Source: Danxiaibacter flavus
GTDB lineage: Bacteria > Bacteroidota > Bacteroidia > Chitinophagales > Chitinophagaceae
Assembly: GCF_041060425.1 (NCBI RefSeq)
Contig: NZ_JAULBC010000010.1
Location: 1 to 64,000 of the forward strand
Reading direction: 5' to 3'
DNA length: 64,000 nucleotides
This document shows positions 63,599 through 64,000 of the stretch, one piece after another. How positions within the stretch are numbered: the first letter of the stretch is position 1; every line of letters begins with the position of its first letter. A program made the position numbers and the translations under genes. The notes under the pieces were generated by a model. That model had not been told where the DNA came from and did not search any database. It saw only the letters and a program-made list of their open reading frames with translations.

Positions 63599-64000
63599 TT
63601 AATTTTCTTCCAACAGCCTTTCTGTAATTTGTTTTGAAGTATTGGCGCCCATTTTTCTTAGCTCTTCAACACGATTGATGATATTTCCCCTGCCGGTTGA
63701 TAATTGCTTAAAAGCAGTGTCATAAGCACCTGAAGCCTCGTTCAACTTCCTTCCTACTATTTCCAGGTTATCAATAAAACCAACAAACTTATCGTATAAC
63801 GCCCCAGCTTTGTCGGCGACACTTAACGCATGCCTGTTTTGTTGCTCCACCTTCCACAGGTCAGCTACGATACGTAATACTGCAAATAAGTTGGTAGGAC
63901 TTACCAACAGTATTTTTTTGTCGTATGCATATTTCCAAAGGGATATGTCGGATTTAACTGCTTCCAGAAATGCGGGCTCAATAGGAATAAATAGCAACAC
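63599..64000 (-). CDS. rmuC: RmuC C-terminal part (5' end outside the window)
   Basis: 133 residues to the end of the window, with the N-terminal part missing. DNA recombination protein RmuC family: FIPIEPAFLEAVKSDISLWKYAYDKKILLVSPTNLFAVLRIVADLWK is the nuclease-like (RmuC domain) segment, with a coiled-coil tail (YDKFVGFIDNLEIVGRKLNEAS) at the C-terminus. It is involved in DNA recombination and in limiting DNA inversions. The start is beyond base 64000. Confidence 0.9.
   Translation of the reverse strand: MLLFIPIEPAFLEAVKSDISLWKYAYDKKILLVSPTNLFAVLRIVADLWKVEQQNRHALSVADKAGALYDKFVGFIDNLEIVGRKLNEASGAYDTAFKQLSTGRGNIINRVEELRKMGANTSKQITERLLEEN

Noticed and set aside
1..64000. tRNA or rRNA genes
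   Set aside because: I looked for cloverleaf features and conserved rRNA cores by eye and found none, apart from the 16S-tail complement at 61.97-62.14 kb, which is too short.

Overview
The window looks like chromosome from a Bacteroidota bacterium, probably Chitinophagaceae-like. This rests on SusC/SusD-type proteins with a sigma/FecR pair, many small lipoproteins with Bacteroidota-style lipoboxes, a TATATTTG promoter box, GH97, DUF4251 and DUF4382 families, and abundant intergenic palindromic repeats. The genus is inference; there is no rRNA or tRNA gene to anchor it.

Layout. 0-2.5 kb: the 3' part of a group II intron with an HNH-type reverse transcriptase/maturase and a textbook domain V, inserted in an HTH regulator gene. 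2.5-7.7 kb: eight minus-strand, mostly AT-rich small genes (DUF4272, SUKH/SMI1-like, TPR lipoprotein, a small membrane protein with a cytochrome-oxidase-like motif, unknowns), separated in places by related hairpins that resemble integron attC sites. 8-12.6 kb: Hsp20 and a GC-richer paoABC-type molybdenum aldehyde oxidoreductase operon. 13.2-14.7 kb: haem-binding/cytochrome P460 operon. 15.3-17.2 kb: GH97 glycosidase. 18.4-20.2 kb: phosphonatase-like HAD gene coupled to a decayed phosphodiesterase gene, divergent from an HTH-cupin regulator. 22.3-26.9 kb: Lgt-like protein and two SGNH esterases. 27.2-37.4 kb: a polysaccharide-utilization-type locus (ECF sigma, FecR, SusC, SusD, a large secreted protein of unknown activity). 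37.8-44.4 kb: SnoaL-like lipoprotein, NAD(P)-binding protein, P-type ATPase, ArsR regulator with a SRPBCC-VOC fusion. 44.8-52.8 kb: NTF2-like protein, HtrA-like protease, sugar dehydrogenase, Fic protein behind phased octamer repeats, lipoprotein, O-methyltransferase. 53.2-64 kb: DUF4382, a 56-aa lipoprotein, universal stress protein, serine hydrolase, DinB-like protein, outer-membrane barrel, ThuA-like protein, GH5, DUF4251 and the C-terminal part of RmuC.

The most striking non-coding content is a family of mosaic intergenic repeats. At least eight blocks are built from the same four modules, often lying immediately downstream of genes in the sense direction and in several cases supplying the stop codon. 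There is also a 123-bp tandem array made from one module, two copies of a nested palindromic element, and helically phased octamers upstream of the Fic gene. Functional coupling is clear only for the sigma/FecR/SusCD locus, the paoABC operon, the P460 pair, the HAD/phosphodiesterase pair and the ArsR/SRPBCC pair.
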